From: Anaerolineae bacterium
Lineage (GTDB): Bacteria; Chloroflexota; Anaerolineae; Aggregatilineales; UBA3940
Assembly: GCA_016926255.1 (NCBI GenBank)
Contig: JAFGOY010000033.1
Span: 124,001 to 188,000, forward strand
Direction: 5' to 3'
DNA length: 64,000 nucleotides
Under the pieces are notes generated by a model. The model was given only the letters and a program-made list of their open reading frames with translations. It searched no databases and was not told where the DNA came from. The position numbers and the translations under genes are program-made. Below, in pieces: positions 35,390 to 44,609 of this stretch; within the stretch, counting starts at the first letter, position 1, and each line of letters begins with the position of its first letter.

Positions 35390-35423
35390 CTATCCGAAAT
35401 GAACGAGGTGAATTTACGGATAG
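35390..35423 (+). repeat. interspersed palindromic repeat, copy B
   Basis: CTATCCG and CGGATAG arms enclose AAATGAACGAGGTGAATTTA, matching copy C at 41017 with few changes. It lies between the convergent nnr and YtxH-like genes. Confidence 0.7.
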
Positions 35424-35443
35424 ATAGTTGCGGTTAGGCGTTC

Positions 35444-35791
35444 TTACTCTGCTGATACTTCGGCTGCAGCTTTTTCGCCCTCACCTTTTTGCATCGACTC
35501 GACTGCGCTCTTGATCCGCGTGCTTGCTTCGCGGAGACTTTCTGCCGCTTTGCGCTGAAGTTCCTCGCTCTGCTTGCGGACGTCCTGCAATGTTGCGTCG
35601 GTCTGTTCCTTGATCTTCTTGAACTCCTCGTCGGCCCGGTCGCGCAGTTCGATCCCCTTTTCCCCGATCTGTTTCCGTGTTTCCTCACCTGATTGTGGGG
35701 CCAGAAGCAGGGCGGTTACCGCGCCGATTAACCCGCCAATGAAGAATCCAGAGAAGAATGCGCCAATTTCTCCACCACCGTTGTCTGACAT
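35444..35791 (-). CDS. YtxH-like membrane-anchored protein
   Basis: 115 residues: a Gly-rich helix (about 10-32) with the family start FFSGFFIGGLIGAVTALLLAP, then a long charged, coiled-coil-like domain rich in Glu, Lys and Ala. This is the YtxH pattern. In Bacillus the gene is paired with ytxG and is stress-induced; a similar order is seen here, 6 nt after the gene at 35798. The C-terminal part is likely cytosolic. Function unknown. Confidence 0.75.
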   Translation of the reverse strand: MSDNGGGEIGAFFSGFFIGGLIGAVTALLLAPQSGEETRKQIGEKGIELRDRADEEFKKIKEQTDATLQDVRKQSEELQRKAAESLREASTRIKSAVESMQKGEGEKAAAEVSAE

Positions 35792-35797
35792 GATATG

Positions 35798-36397
35798 CTA
35801 GTCTCCTTTACTATCAATTTGTCCATTATTAATACTGTCAATAGAGCCTTTTTCAATGCTTTCCCCGGTTACTGCTGTTGGTTCTTTGTGCTGAGCCAGC
35901 GGTTCTTCGGTATTTTCCTCGCTTACCGGCATTGAAGCCGCCGAAAAAGCTATCTCAGTAACCTTGCGGATCGCGTCAATATCTTTCATCGTTTTACCGA
36001 TGGCCTGCATGGTACTGCTGGCCTTCATGACCGGTTCGGTCAGGTTTTTACTGAGAAACGCTGCCGTTCCGCGTACGGTGTTAACGGTGTCTTGCGTAGA
36101 GGTGATAATCGGCTGGATTTCGTTGTTGAGCAGGTTGATAAATCTGGCTGTCTGGATGAGGAATACGGTTATTGCTGTGGCGATGATGACGAGTTCCAGC
36201 GCCATGACGATGATCAGAAAATCGCGGATAACCTCAACCGCCGCCGATGTCTGGTCTGCGAAAACCGCCAGCAGAACGCCCCCAACGACGACGATGATGG
36301 TAATGACCACTATTCCAATGCCGATACCGATGAACAACGCCTGGGCATCCTGTTGATCGCCGGATTGGTTTTTTTGTTCGTTCTGTTCTGTGCTCAT
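35798..36397 (-). CDS. DUF948/YtxG-like membrane protein
   Basis: 199 residues. A polar N-terminus, two membrane helices (about 22-46 and 56-80), and a helical domain with NEIQPIITSTQDTVNTVRGTAAFL, in keeping with the DUF948 (YtxG-like) pattern of a helix followed by a repeated coiled region. The C-terminus is Glu-rich. It is directly upstream of the YtxH-like gene, as in Bacillus, which supports the assignment more than the weak sequence alone. A candidate promoter with extended -10 lies at 36488. Confidence 0.6.
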   Translation of the reverse strand: MSTEQNEQKNQSGDQQDAQALFIGIGIGIVVITIIVVVGGVLLAVFADQTSAAVEVIRDFLIIVMALELVIIATAITVFLIQTARFINLLNNEIQPIITSTQDTVNTVRGTAAFLSKNLTEPVMKASSTMQAIGKTMKDIDAIRKVTEIAFSAASMPVSEENTEEPLAQHKEPTAVTGESIEKGSIDSINNGQIDSKGD

Positions 36398-36487
36398 GTC
36401 GTTGGTTCAATTCCCTACGCTGATCAGCCGTGCTGGCTATACATCAAATCTGGCAACCTGGTATGCTCAGTCCCGTACACTGATCTG

Positions 36488-36496
36488 ATTATAGCA
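36488..36496 (-). promoter_or_regulatory. candidate extended -10 promoter (ytxG-like gene)
   Basis: Minus strand TGCTATAAT: perfect TATAAT preceded by the TGn extension, about 91 nt upstream of the ATG at 36397. The -35 region is only a T-rich run. Confidence 0.4.
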
Positions 36497-36528
36497 TATG
36501 GTACCTGTAGAAAAAACCGTACTCGAAA

Positions 36529-36807
36529 TCACTCGTCTTTTTCTACCGTTTTTCTTGACGATAGCAGGACGGTCGTTGCCAGTGCGATCACCGATCCGAA
36601 TGTTGCGGGGAGTAGGTTTGCCGGGCCAATCGCCAGGATTTTGATATTCATCACCACGCCAACGCCCTGTCCGATGGCGAATCCCACACACGAAGCGATG
36701 ATATACACTACCAGCTGGCGTCCCGGCCCCCCGGTGATCAGGTGAGCAAGGGCACCGTACAGAATGGCTAGCAGCAGGCTGAAAGTTGTTGAGGGTATCG
36801 AAGACAC
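36529..36807 (-). CDS. small polytopic membrane protein, function unknown
   Basis: 92 residues with three hydrophobic helices (about 7-25, 30-52 and 60-80) and a Gly-rich motif VGFAIGQGVGVVM in the second. The arrangement loosely resembles GlsB/YeaQ-like transmembrane proteins, but no clear signature is present. It begins 40 nt after the preceding methyltransferase gene. Role unknown. Confidence 0.5.
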   Translation of the reverse strand: MSSIPSTTFSLLLAILYGALAHLITGGPGRQLVVYIIASCVGFAIGQGVGVVMNIKILAIGPANLLPATFGSVIALATTVLLSSRKTVEKDE

Positions 36808-36847
36808 GAGTTCTCCTCCACACTGCGTGGGTTAGCAATAACAACCC

Positions 36848-37549
36848 TTAGCGATCTTTGCGTCCTTTGCGGTCGTTTTCCTGTTCCTGCGATGCGGCCT
36901 GCTTTGTTGCAATGAACAGCAGCACCTGGCTGCGATCCAGGTTTTCGGTCACCAGCCGGAGAGTGAAACCCGCCTTTTTGATCTGATCCTCGATGTCGCC
37001 GGGCCAGGGGCCTCTCTGCCCGGTGATCCGGTACAGCCATTCAAGTGCTTCGGCAGAGGGCCGCTTTGAGGTGAGTATACCATTGAAGACGACGATCAGC
37101 CGTCCGTCTGGCGTGAGCACCCGGCGAATCTCGTGCAGTGTCTTAGGGTGGACGATGAATTCTGTCGGGAAGGTGCTGACCACCGTGCTGACCGACTCCG
37201 GGGGCAGGGGGATCGATTTCGCATCAGCCCGCACCAGCAGTGGATTGACGCCAGATTTCTTCAGCCGTCTCCGGGCAATCCGGCCCATATAGGGCGAGCG
37301 ATCAAGGCCAATGGTCATGTACCCGGCCTCGATCAGATCGTGATGAAAGACGGCTGTCCCGTGAGCCAGTTCGAGAATGGGTTCACCCGGCGCAGCGTCG
37401 ATGTGCTTGAGCGCGGTCTTTTGCCAGTCATGCCATTGGCCCAGCGACACGATCCGGCTGACCAGATCATACGTCCAGGCCAGTTCGTTGTACAGCAGCC
37501 GGAACCCAAACCGGATCAATCCCCACCAGATGCTTGACAGTGTTTTCAT
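36848..37549 (-). CDS. class I SAM-dependent methyltransferase with variant motif I
   Basis: 233 residues. After an N-terminal basic/aromatic segment (residues 1-50), motif I reads ILELAHGTAVFH, where ELGCGTG is usual: the Gly-x-Gly is present only as HGT. Motif II is TIGLDRSPYM, and the motif IV region runs through VSTFPTEFIVHP. The C-terminal tail is highly charged. The N-terminus YNELAWTYDLVS resembles ubiquinone/menaquinone-type methyltransferases that precede the SAM fold. It is 4 nt after the YdjC-like deacetylase gene on the same strand, so the two are co-transcribed. Confidence 0.75.
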   Translation of the reverse strand: MKTLSSIWWGLIRFGFRLLYNELAWTYDLVSRIVSLGQWHDWQKTALKHIDAAPGEPILELAHGTAVFHHDLIEAGYMTIGLDRSPYMGRIARRRLKKSGVNPLLVRADAKSIPLPPESVSTVVSTFPTEFIVHPKTLHEIRRVLTPDGRLIVVFNGILTSKRPSAEALEWLYRITGQRGPWPGDIEDQIKKAGFTLRLVTENLDRSQVLLFIATKQAASQEQENDRKGRKDR

Positions 37550-37553
37550 GGGG

Positions 37554-38405
37554 CTATGTTATATCGCTGAAATTGATAAGCTGCACAAACGACGAGTTGA
37601 TCACTTCCCTGGTGCTGGGGTGAACCAGCGCAGCCAGTTCGTCGCCCCGGCGTTCGTTGTATGACGATGCACTTCGTAGTTCGTCGTCAACCTCTGCCGG
37701 GTGGCACATCAATTCGCTGATCCCTTCCTCCAGATCGAGGATGATCAGCAGCAGATTGCCGAGTGTCGCGCCGTCTCCGTAGAAACCGCCGATGAAGTGA
37801 TCGGGTGTGGAAACCCCTCCGCCGTTCAGGATCGCACTTAGTTCATCGATGAGATGCGGCATCTTCTCCTTACCATGAATCCTTGAATAACTCCCCGCGA
37901 GATCGCCGTTGAGGATGTCCTTTCGCGCGGCAGCGTTGCGAATCGGGCAGCCAGACTCACGTGCCAGTTCGATGAATAATGTCGCTGTTTGCAGGCTTCT
38001 TGTGGAGATGTAGTGGTGATTGTCAAGGTGATCGGGCGGCTGGCCCATGATTGCCTCAAACCGGTCGATTTGCGCCGTCAATTCTTGTTTCACCTGTGCG
38101 AGTTCAACTGATGCCAGCCTGTCGATCAACACGTCTGCGTCGAGAAATTCGCCGGTTGGTGTGATCAGGTCGGGAATCTCTTCGGGTGGGCTGACCGGTT
38201 TCCCGGCGGTGAGGTTCAGGTGAAGGCCAATGCCGAGGTTGGGCGCTTCCTGCTGCACCAGCCTGAGCGACTGTTCCGCGTACGGCATATTGATCATCAC
38301 ACTGGTCGAGGTGACGATCCCTTCCCGGTGTGCCTTGATGATCCCGTGCGAAACACCCGGTGTGAGTCCAAAATCATCGGCGTTGACGATCAATCGGCGG
38401 AGCAT
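37554..38405 (-). CDS. YdjC/HpnK-family carbohydrate deacetylase
   Basis: 283 residues matching the YdjC family, metal-dependent deacetylases of N-acetyl sugars. Ligand and substrate motifs appear in order: VNADDFGLTPGVSHGI (metal Asp), GLHLNLTAGKPV, PPDHLDNHHYI (metal His pair) and the later HPAEVDDELR. The closest named members deacetylate chitin oligosaccharides or hopanoid precursors; which applies is unknown. It starts 4 nt upstream of the methyltransferase gene and is separated from the AAA+ gene by a terminator. Confidence 0.85.
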   Translation of the reverse strand: MLRRLIVNADDFGLTPGVSHGIIKAHREGIVTSTSVMINMPYAEQSLRLVQQEAPNLGIGLHLNLTAGKPVSPPEEIPDLITPTGEFLDADVLIDRLASVELAQVKQELTAQIDRFEAIMGQPPDHLDNHHYISTRSLQTATLFIELARESGCPIRNAAARKDILNGDLAGSYSRIHGKEKMPHLIDELSAILNGGGVSTPDHFIGGFYGDGATLGNLLLIILDLEEGISELMCHPAEVDDELRSASSYNERRGDELAALVHPSTREVINSSFVQLINFSDIT

Positions 38406-38436
38406 GGAAAACCTCGCAGTTGGATACAGGCAGACA

Positions 38437-38475
38437 ACAAAAAAGGGCAGGCCAGTGTTCTGACCTGCCCGGAAA
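38437..38475 (-). terminator. terminator for the AAA+ ATPase gene
   Basis: On the minus strand GGGCAGGTCAGAAC and the matching GGCCTGCCC arm form a strong stem followed by TTTTTTGT. It lies 8 nt past the ATPase stop codon, so the YdjC operon is a separate unit. Confidence 0.75.
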
Positions 38476-38482
38476 ATTGATA

Positions 38483-39886
38483 CTAAAGCTCGACGAAATA
38501 CGCCTCGCAGGCGCGGTCGATCAGGTCTTTAGTCATTTTGAACGGGACTTCGAGATAACCGGCGATGTCCTTCATCTGGTCGATCAGGTCGCGGGGCTGG
38601 CTGCCACGCAGCGGCCTGTCGAGTTTGATGTACCATTCCTGCAGGAGATAGGCCAGCATCTGGTCGTCATAGGGCAGGCCCCTTCTTCCGGCCATCATCT
38701 TGAAGATTTCCCGGTATTCCTCGAACGTCGGGTCGATGATCTCGATCTTGTGACGGATGCGGCGCAGGAACGCCTCGTCGACCAGGTCGCTGGGTTCGAG
38801 GTTGGTCGAGAATACGATCAGCACGTCGAACGGTACTTCGATCTTCCGCCCGTTGGCGAGTGTCAGGAAGTCTACCCGCTTTTCGAGTGGGACGATCCAG
38901 CGGTTCAGCAGGTCACGCGGGCGCACCTGCTGGCGGCCAAAGTCGTCGATCAGCAGCATGCCGCCGTTCGATTTCGCCTGGAACGGGGCTTCGTAGTACT
39001 TGTTGATCGGGTCGTAGACGAGGTCGAGTGTTTCGAGCGTCAGTTCGCCGCCGACCATGATCATCGGGCGCTTGATTTTGATCCAGCGCGGGTCGGGTCG
39101 CTGTGCACCTGAGCCGGTTCCGGAGTAAGTCTCATCCTCGACCGCCTCGTGGTTGACGCTGTCGTACATCCGGACAATCTGCCCATCCACGTCGATGGCA
39201 TAGGGGATGTACATCGTTGCGCCCAGAACTACCCGTCCAACCGATTCGCTGATGGTCGTTTTACCGTTGCCGGGAGGCCCGTACAGGAAGATCGACCTGC
39301 CAGAGTTGACTGCCGGGCCGACCTTTTCCATCACATGCTGGCTGACAATCAGGTGCGAGAGTGCGTTATCCATGATTTCTTTGGTGACGACGACTCGTTT
39401 GTGCTGTTCAAGCACCGATTTGCAGTACACGTCGAGCGATACCGGGGCGGCACCGGCATACTGGGATCGTTCGAGCGCTTCGCGTGCTTTGGCGATCCCC
39501 GCGCCGGTGATCATGAACTGGTATGCGCCTTCGCCAAAACCGCCGCTGCCCCTGACTTCCACAAAGCGTTCTCGCTTGAGGAATTCCATCACCTCGTCAA
39601 TCACTCCGGCGAAAGGCAGGGCGACTGCTTCGGCGACTCCATACCCCGACTTAAGTCCACTGAAATACAGAACTTTAAGCACCAGCTCCGATAAATAGAA
39701 GATATTCAGCCCGGTATCACTGATGCTCTTGATCGGGGGCGGCATCCAGTGTTCGCCGGTACCGATCCCATAGCGATCTTCCTGGTCCTGAGCAACCTGC
39801 TGGGCAAGTTGCTCCTGGGTGGTTTTTCGTTGTGCGGCCTGCTGCTGTGCAATTTGGGCCGCCGAGGGCTTGATATTACTGCTCAT
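38483..39886 (-). CDS. AAA+ ATPase, function unknown
   Basis: 467 residues. A Gln-rich N-terminal tail (about 1-35) precedes a helical domain (about 60-170) and a AAA+ core with Walker A GPPGNGKT (about 203), Walker B LLIDDFG (about 315), sensor I IVFSTN and an arginine-finger candidate in EAFLRRIRHK. The core resembles MoxR/AAA-type chaperones that remodel a partner, but has no linked VWA protein. No membrane helix is present. In this window it stands alone between the YdjC operon and the MBL gene, so its partner is not visible. Confidence 0.72.
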   Translation of the reverse strand: MSSNIKPSAAQIAQQQAAQRKTTQEQLAQQVAQDQEDRYGIGTGEHWMPPPIKSISDTGLNIFYLSELVLKVLYFSGLKSGYGVAEAVALPFAGVIDEVMEFLKRERFVEVRGSGGFGEGAYQFMITGAGIAKAREALERSQYAGAAPVSLDVYCKSVLEQHKRVVVTKEIMDNALSHLIVSQHVMEKVGPAVNSGRSIFLYGPPGNGKTTISESVGRVVLGATMYIPYAIDVDGQIVRMYDSVNHEAVEDETYSGTGSGAQRPDPRWIKIKRPMIMVGGELTLETLDLVYDPINKYYEAPFQAKSNGGMLLIDDFGRQQVRPRDLLNRWIVPLEKRVDFLTLANGRKIEVPFDVLIVFSTNLEPSDLVDEAFLRRIRHKIEIIDPTFEEYREIFKMMAGRRGLPYDDQMLAYLLQEWYIKLDRPLRGSQPRDLIDQMKDIAGYLEVPFKMTKDLIDRACEAYFVEL

Positions 39887-40245
39887 TGATCACTTCCCTT
39901 GCCGATAGCGTGACGGTTCTGTCTTTCGATAATGTCAGTGAGTCCAGCCTGCTGAAAATGATTAATCCGCCGATGACGCAGGTCGTTCCTGATGCGATTA
40001 TATCATTGCCCAAAGAAGCGATACAAGCTTGAAACAGCCGGTTCAAAGGTTTGTAAGGTTAAAGAAATCTAATCATTGAGCCAACAGACAGTAGGGATTC
40101 CGTAGGGTTTGCTTGGTATACATGCGATAGAATGATAAATGTGATAAGCGGATACTGGTATAAAGTGTGGGCCTGTGCCCGCATTTTCATGTATAGGCTT
40201 TGAAACGTTCGGGGTGAGCGAGGAATTCCCTCGCAGGAGACAGGT
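39887..40245. other. intergenic region, no gene
   Basis: Divergent 359-nt region between the AAA+ and MBL genes. No credible protein is seen on either strand. It holds TGTGGGC/GCCCGCA (40166-40172 with 40177-40183) followed by TTTT, an extended -10-like TGGTATAAA (40157-40165) and a hairpin GCGAGG/CCTCGC (40218-40223 with 40229-40234) that touches the AGGAG ribosome site of the MBL gene. Confidence 0.5.
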
Positions 40246-40905
40246 ATGATAGATCGCATTCACTGGCTGGGGCACGCCAGCTTCAGAATTAATGGGCCGC
40301 CTCATTCGGATGGACCTGTGATTTATATCGACCCTTGGCGTTTACCCCCGCGTTCTCCTAAAGCGGATATCATCCTGGTCAGCCATGACCATCACGATCA
40401 TTGTTCCCCTGAAGATATCGAGCAGATCACAAAGAAACAGACGGTGATCATTGCCAGCCGCCGCGCTGCCGACGTGATCGGCGGCGATGTTCACGCCATG
40501 CGTCCCTGGCAGGTCGCTGCGAAGCTGCCAAAAGGTGTTTCGGTCAGAACCGTGCCGGCCTACACACTGGATCATGCCTATCATGATCAGGCCTATGAGG
40601 GCCTGGGGTTTGTCGTTTCGTGGCAGCGAAAGGATATCTATTTCGCGGGCGATACCGATCTGATTCCCGAAATGGCTCATATCTGCTGTGATATCGCCCT
40701 GCTGCCGGTGGGCGGCGCTTATACGATGGGCGACGAAGATGCGGTTGAAGCGGTCAAACTGCTCAAGCCGAGCATCGCCGTTCCTATGCATTTTGGCCGG
40801 GAGATTCCCGGCAGCCGCGACAACGGCCATCGATTTGTCCAGATGGTCAACGGTGGGGCGCGGGCGGTCGAACTGCCAATCGAGAACGAAAAAGTATTCG
40901 TATAA
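40246..40905 (+). CDS. MBL-fold metal-dependent hydrolase (UlaG-like)
   Basis: 219 residues with the metallo-beta-lactamase fold of the UlaG/RomA-like group. The HxHxDH motif appears as SHDHHDH (about residues 47-53), with later metal ligands in HAYHD and GDTD, and the C-terminal MHFGRE. This group hydrolyses small phosphodiesters, lactones or similar esters. The ATG follows AGGAG after a hairpin that touches the ribosome site. Terminator at 40928. The substrate is unknown. Confidence 0.85.
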   Translation: MIDRIHWLGHASFRINGPPHSDGPVIYIDPWRLPPRSPKADIILVSHDHHDHCSPEDIEQITKKQTVIIASRRAADVIGGDVHAMRPWQVAAKLPKGVSVRTVPAYTLDHAYHDQAYEGLGFVVSWQRKDIYFAGDTDLIPEMAHICCDIALLPVGGAYTMGDEDAVEAVKLLKPSIAVPMHFGREIPGSRDNGHRFVQMVNGGARAVELPIENEKVFV

Positions 40906-40927
40906 CTCATGCAATAACGAGAAACAA

Positions 40928-40961
40928 AAAAGCCGGGATGCGGTTAAACATCCCGGCTTTT
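40928..40961. terminator. bidirectional terminator
   Basis: AAAAGCCGGGATG (40928-40940) pairs with CATCCCGGCTTTT (40949-40961). It is 23 nt after the MBL stop codon, before repeat copy C and the convergent clpX gene. Confidence 0.8.
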
Positions 40962-41016
40962 GGTTTGGAAGGTCTGCATTCTATCCGGAAATTGCTTCGG
41001 CAGGTGCGTTTTTGTA

Positions 41017-41052
41017 CCTATCCGAAATAAACGAAGTGAATTTACGGATAGG
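41017..41052 (+). repeat. interspersed palindromic repeat, copy C
   Basis: CCTATCCG and CGGATAGG arms enclose AAATAAACGAAGTGAATTTA; AAAT and ATTT extend the stem to about 12 bp with one bulge. The flanks are also shared with copy D: both have a GGCAGG and a CGTTTT stretch about 20-35 nt to the left. It lies between the MBL gene and clpX. Confidence 0.75.
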
Positions 41053-41055
41053 TTG

Positions 41056-42339
41056 TCAGGCTACTTTCTCTTCATCCGTCCAATGGAGCGGTTTCTCGTT
41101 CTCGGAGAGAATCAGCGGGCGGCTTTCCCCGTTGATCGCCTCTCTGTTGACCACCACCGTCTTGATATCGTCCCTCGATGGAATTTCAAACATCACGTCG
41201 AGCAAGCTCTGTTCGATGATCGAACGCAGCCCTCGTGCGCCGGTTTCGCGTGCCATAGCCAGCTTTGCGGCTTCTTGTAAGGCGTCGTCGGTAAAGACCA
41301 GTTCGACGTTGTCCAGGCCGAACATGGCTTTATACTGGCGAACCAGCGCGTTCTTGGGCTGGATCAGCACCTTGATCAGTGAGTCCTCGTCGAGCGGGTC
41401 GACGGCCACTGAAACCGGCAGACGCCCGACCAGTTCGGGGATCATGCCAAAATCGATCAGGTCTTCCGGTGAGACTCTATGGAGTAGTTCGGCGGCAGAA
41501 TAGTCCTGCCGGTCGGACGTGCCGTAGAACCCCATCGATCCTTTCGATCCAACTCGCTTCCCGATGATCTCGTCCAGGCCGAAGAACGTCCCTCCACAGA
41601 TAAAGAGGATATTCGTCGTGTCGAGCTGGATGAACTCCTGGTGCGGGTGTTTCCTGCCACCCTGCGGCGGCACATTGGCAACCGTCCCCTCAATGATTTT
41701 CAACAGCGCCTGCTGTACACCTTCGCCGCTCACATCGCGGGTCAGCGATGGGTTATCGCCGCTTTTTCGGGCTGTTTTGTCGATCTCGTCGATATAGATG
41801 ATCCCATGCTGTGCCCGCTTGATGTCAAAGTCAGCAGCCTGGATCAACCGGAGCAGAATATTTTCGACATCCTCTCCGACATAGCCAGCCTCGGTCAGTG
41901 CGGTTGCATCGGTGATGCAGAAAGGCACGTCCAGAGTGCGTGCGAGTGTCTGGGCAAGCAGCGTTTTGCCGACTCCTGTCGGCCCGACGATGAGGATGTT
42001 GCTTTTGTCAAGCTCCACGTCATCCAGGTGACCACCGGCCCGGACTCGTTTGTAGTGGTTGTATACGGCAACTGAAAGAACCCGTTTCGCGCGATCTTGC
42101 CCGATCACGTATTCGTTCAGATGCTCGAATATCTTGTGCGGCGAAGGGAGCGGCTTGTTTGCCCCCGCATCATCGGTGAACTGTGTTGTCATTTCCTCCT
42201 GTTCGAGGATTTCACAGCACAGATCGACGCATTCATCACAGATAAACACGCCCTCTGGCCCGGAGATCAGCCGTCGGACTTCGCCCTGCGGGCGGCGGCA
42301 GAATGAACAGTATTGTGGACCTGCTTGACCGGTATGCAT
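41056..42339 (-). CDS. clpX: ATP-dependent protease ATPase subunit ClpX
   Basis: 427 residues. The N-terminal zinc finger (CSFCRRP and CDECVDLCC) is intact, followed by the AAA+ core with Walker A GPTGVGKT, Walker B IIYIDEID and the GYVGEDVE pore loop. ClpX unfolds proteins and feeds them to ClpP. Its GTG/ATG start lies 8 nt after the clpP stop, giving the operon order tig-clpP-clpX. The stop codon abuts repeat copy C. Confidence 0.96.
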   Translation of the reverse strand: MHTGQAGPQYCSFCRRPQGEVRRLISGPEGVFICDECVDLCCEILEQEEMTTQFTDDAGANKPLPSPHKIFEHLNEYVIGQDRAKRVLSVAVYNHYKRVRAGGHLDDVELDKSNILIVGPTGVGKTLLAQTLARTLDVPFCITDATALTEAGYVGEDVENILLRLIQAADFDIKRAQHGIIYIDEIDKTARKSGDNPSLTRDVSGEGVQQALLKIIEGTVANVPPQGGRKHPHQEFIQLDTTNILFICGGTFFGLDEIIGKRVGSKGSMGFYGTSDRQDYSAAELLHRVSPEDLIDFGMIPELVGRLPVSVAVDPLDEDSLIKVLIQPKNALVRQYKAMFGLDNVELVFTDDALQEAAKLAMARETGARGLRSIIEQSLLDVMFEIPSRDDIKTVVVNREAINGESRPLILSENEKPLHWTDEEKVA

Positions 42340-42347
42340 ATGGCAGC

Positions 42348-42971
42348 CTAGCTTTCTTTGTTGGGTGGTTCCAATACGCCATCGATCAGGCCGTAATCGA
42401 CAGCCTGTTCAGCCGTTAGGAAGATATCGCGGTCGGTGTCTTCAGCGATTTTTTCGACTGTCTGTCCGGTATGAGCAGAGAGGATGTGGTTAAGCCGTTC
42501 TCTCAGCCGCAGGATTTCTTTCGCCTGGATTTCGATATCCGAAGCCTGTCCCTGTGCCCCGCCCAGCGGCTGGTGCAGGTGGATGGTGGCATTGGGTAAG
42601 GCATAGCGGCGGCCCGGCGCACCGGCGGTAAGTAGGACGGTGCCGAAACTGGCGGTGAATCCTACTGCTACCGTGCTGATCGGGGCATTGATCTGCTGCA
42701 TCGTATCGTAGATTCCCAGCCCGGCGTAAATCTGCCCTCCGGGTGAATTGACGAACATCTGGATTTCTTTATCCGGGTCTTCGCGGTCGAGGAAAAGCAG
42801 TTGGGCGACGACAATATTTGAAATCTGGTCTGAAATCGGGGTGCCGACAAATATAATGCGTTCTTTCAACAGCAGCGAGTAGATATCATAGGCTCGCTCA
42901 CCACGGCCAGTCGTTTCAACTACCATGGGTACAAGGTTGTTCGGAATAGATAGGGTCATATCCTGACGCAC
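42348..42971 (-). CDS. clpP: ATP-dependent Clp protease proteolytic subunit ClpP
   Basis: 207 residues, the barrel-shaped serine protease partner of ClpX. The catalytic Ser lies in [10 protein letters not shown], His in IHLHQPLGG and Asp in [19 protein letters not shown]. All three are conserved. Two-thirds of the chain follows the E. coli enzyme closely; the central [11 protein letters not shown] is typical. It lies 25 nt after tig and 8 nt before clpX. Confidence 0.96.
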   Translation of the reverse strand: MRQDMTLSIPNNLVPMVVETTGRGERAYDIYSLLLKERIIFVGTPISDQISNIVVAQLLFLDREDPDKEIQMFVNSPGGQIYAGLGIYDTMQQINAPISTVAVGFTASFGTVLLTAGAPGRRYALPNATIHLHQPLGGAQGQASDIEIQAKEILRLRERLNHILSAHTGQTVEKIAEDTDRDIFLTAEQAVDYGLIDGVLEPPNKES

Positions 42972-42996
42972 TCCTTTCGCAAGTGTCCGTCCTTGA

Positions 42997-44577
42997 CTAT
43001 ATCTCAGACTGGTCGGGATTGTCTGTTAGACTCTCATCAGTATTTTTGTCGTCTTCACTTTCGGTGCTTTCTTCTTCTGGCATTTCTTCTGCTTCAACTT
43101 CGGGTTCTTCTACTTCCGGCGATGCTTCAGCCTCGATCTCAGGTTCCTCGACGGCTTCCACTGTGTCTACCGGTGCTTCTTCTTCCACCGGTTCTTCTTC
43201 CGGCTCTTCGGCGCCGATCTCAGGGGCTTCCCCCTTCGCGATCAGCACCAGCCGGTCAATGGCCTTGTCGACAATCAGCCGGTTGGAGATATTCCGCTTC
43301 GACTCAGGTGTGGAGAGAATCTGCTGCGCGACTGCTGCCTGGGCACCAAAGGACAGGCTCGCGTTTTTGATCTCCTCGGTGATGTCTTTGTCGCGGATCG
43401 AAAGCTTTTCAACTTCGACGAGTTTGCCCAGGATGAGCATTTGCTTGACCTGCTGCTCGGCCTGTTCTTCTAGGTCTTCCCGCATCTGGTTCTCGTCGAT
43501 ATTCCGGATGCGCAGATACTCTTCGAGATTCAGCCCCTGCTGTCGCAGTTCCTGATCGTAGCGTTCCATCATATGATCGATCTGGTCTTCGACCATAACC
43601 GGGGGATGCTTGATCTCCACAACTGATTCGAGGAGGTGTTCAAATATCTCGGCGACATAACGGTCGCGGGCAGCATCTTCTGCATGTTTTTCAAGCTGAG
43701 AGCGCACATCCGCGCGCATCGCCGCCAGGTCTTCATAATCTTCGTCGACATCTTTGGCGAACTCGTCATTCAGCTCGGGCATATTCTGTACATAGACCGT
43801 GTCGCAGGTCACCTCGAAGTGAACCGTCTTGCCCCGGAGCGCCTCCGGCATCTCCTCGTCGTCTTCTTCGAAGCTCATATCGAAGCTGCGCGATTCGCCT
43901 GCTTCCATCCCGGCTACCTTCTCCGAGAAACCGGGGACGGGGTAGGTTGTCTCTTCGTCGATCTTTACCCTGACGCCTTTTCGATTCACCCACGTTGAGG
44001 GCATTTCTTCGTCGTTTTCTTTGTCGTCTTCTGCTTCGTTGTTTTCCTGCTCTTCGTCTCGAACCAGCGTCCCGACAATGTCCATCATGACGACGTCGCC
44101 CATCTGGATTGCCCGTTCAACCGGGTCGAGTGTGGCCGCTTGCTCGCGCCAGCCTTCAATCGTCTCCTCGACCATTTCGTCGGTGACTTCTTCGGTCTCG
44201 AACGGGAGCCGGACTTCACGATAGTCGTTTAGCTCTACTTCGGGGATGAGCGGTATGGTGAATGTCAGTACGACCGGGTCGCGTGTAACGTCATCGAGTG
44301 AACCGGGCGCGTAGGGTTCGATCTCGCTCTCTTTCAGTGCCTCGACATACACCGATTGCCCAAGCGTTTCGATAGCTTCCTCGAAGATCATTTCTTCGCC
44401 GTAGTGCTGGGCGATGACCCGGTAAGGAACTTTTCCCTTCCGGAAGCCGGGAATATTGACGTGCTTGCTGATCCGGCGTGCGGCGGCCTGCATTTCCTGC
44501 TGAACGAGTTCTGGTTCAACTTCTACGACCAGTTTGATCTGGTGGTTATCTAAGAGTTCGGTTTCGACTTTTGACAC
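42997..44577 (-). CDS. tig: trigger factor with acidic insertion and tail
   Basis: Ribosome-associated chaperone and prolyl isomerase. The ribosome-binding GFRKGKVP loop is near residue 45. The GTG at 44577 has AAGGA 7 nt upstream and is preferred to a TTG five codons earlier. The length, 526 residues, exceeds the usual 430 or so for two reasons: an acidic loop in the PPIase domain (residues about 173-192, Glu/Asp/Asn-rich) and a C-terminal tail of about 78 residues made almost only of Glu, Pro, Val and Ala. The PPIase and C-terminal helical parts are otherwise complete. It heads the clpP-clpX operon. Confidence 0.92.
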   Translation of the reverse strand: MSKVETELLDNHQIKLVVEVEPELVQQEMQAAARRISKHVNIPGFRKGKVPYRVIAQHYGEEMIFEEAIETLGQSVYVEALKESEIEPYAPGSLDDVTRDPVVLTFTIPLIPEVELNDYREVRLPFETEEVTDEMVEETIEGWREQAATLDPVERAIQMGDVVMMDIVGTLVRDEEQENNEAEDDKENDEEMPSTWVNRKGVRVKIDEETTYPVPGFSEKVAGMEAGESRSFDMSFEEDDEEMPEALRGKTVHFEVTCDTVYVQNMPELNDEFAKDVDEDYEDLAAMRADVRSQLEKHAEDAARDRYVAEIFEHLLESVVEIKHPPVMVEDQIDHMMERYDQELRQQGLNLEEYLRIRNIDENQMREDLEEQAEQQVKQMLILGKLVEVEKLSIRDKDITEEIKNASLSFGAQAAVAQQILSTPESKRNISNRLIVDKAIDRLVLIAKGEAPEIGAEEPEEEPVEEEAPVDTVEAVEEPEIEAEASPEVEEPEVEAEEMPEEESTESEDDKNTDESLTDNPDQSEI

Positions 44578-44609
44578 AGTTATTTCCTTCAAATGGTTAC
44601 AATTTTTCG

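Noticed and set aside
40059-40305. Two minus-strand small frames upstream of the MBL gene
   Set aside because: They lack ribosome sites, are rich in rare codons and overlap the MBL start; no domain is seen.
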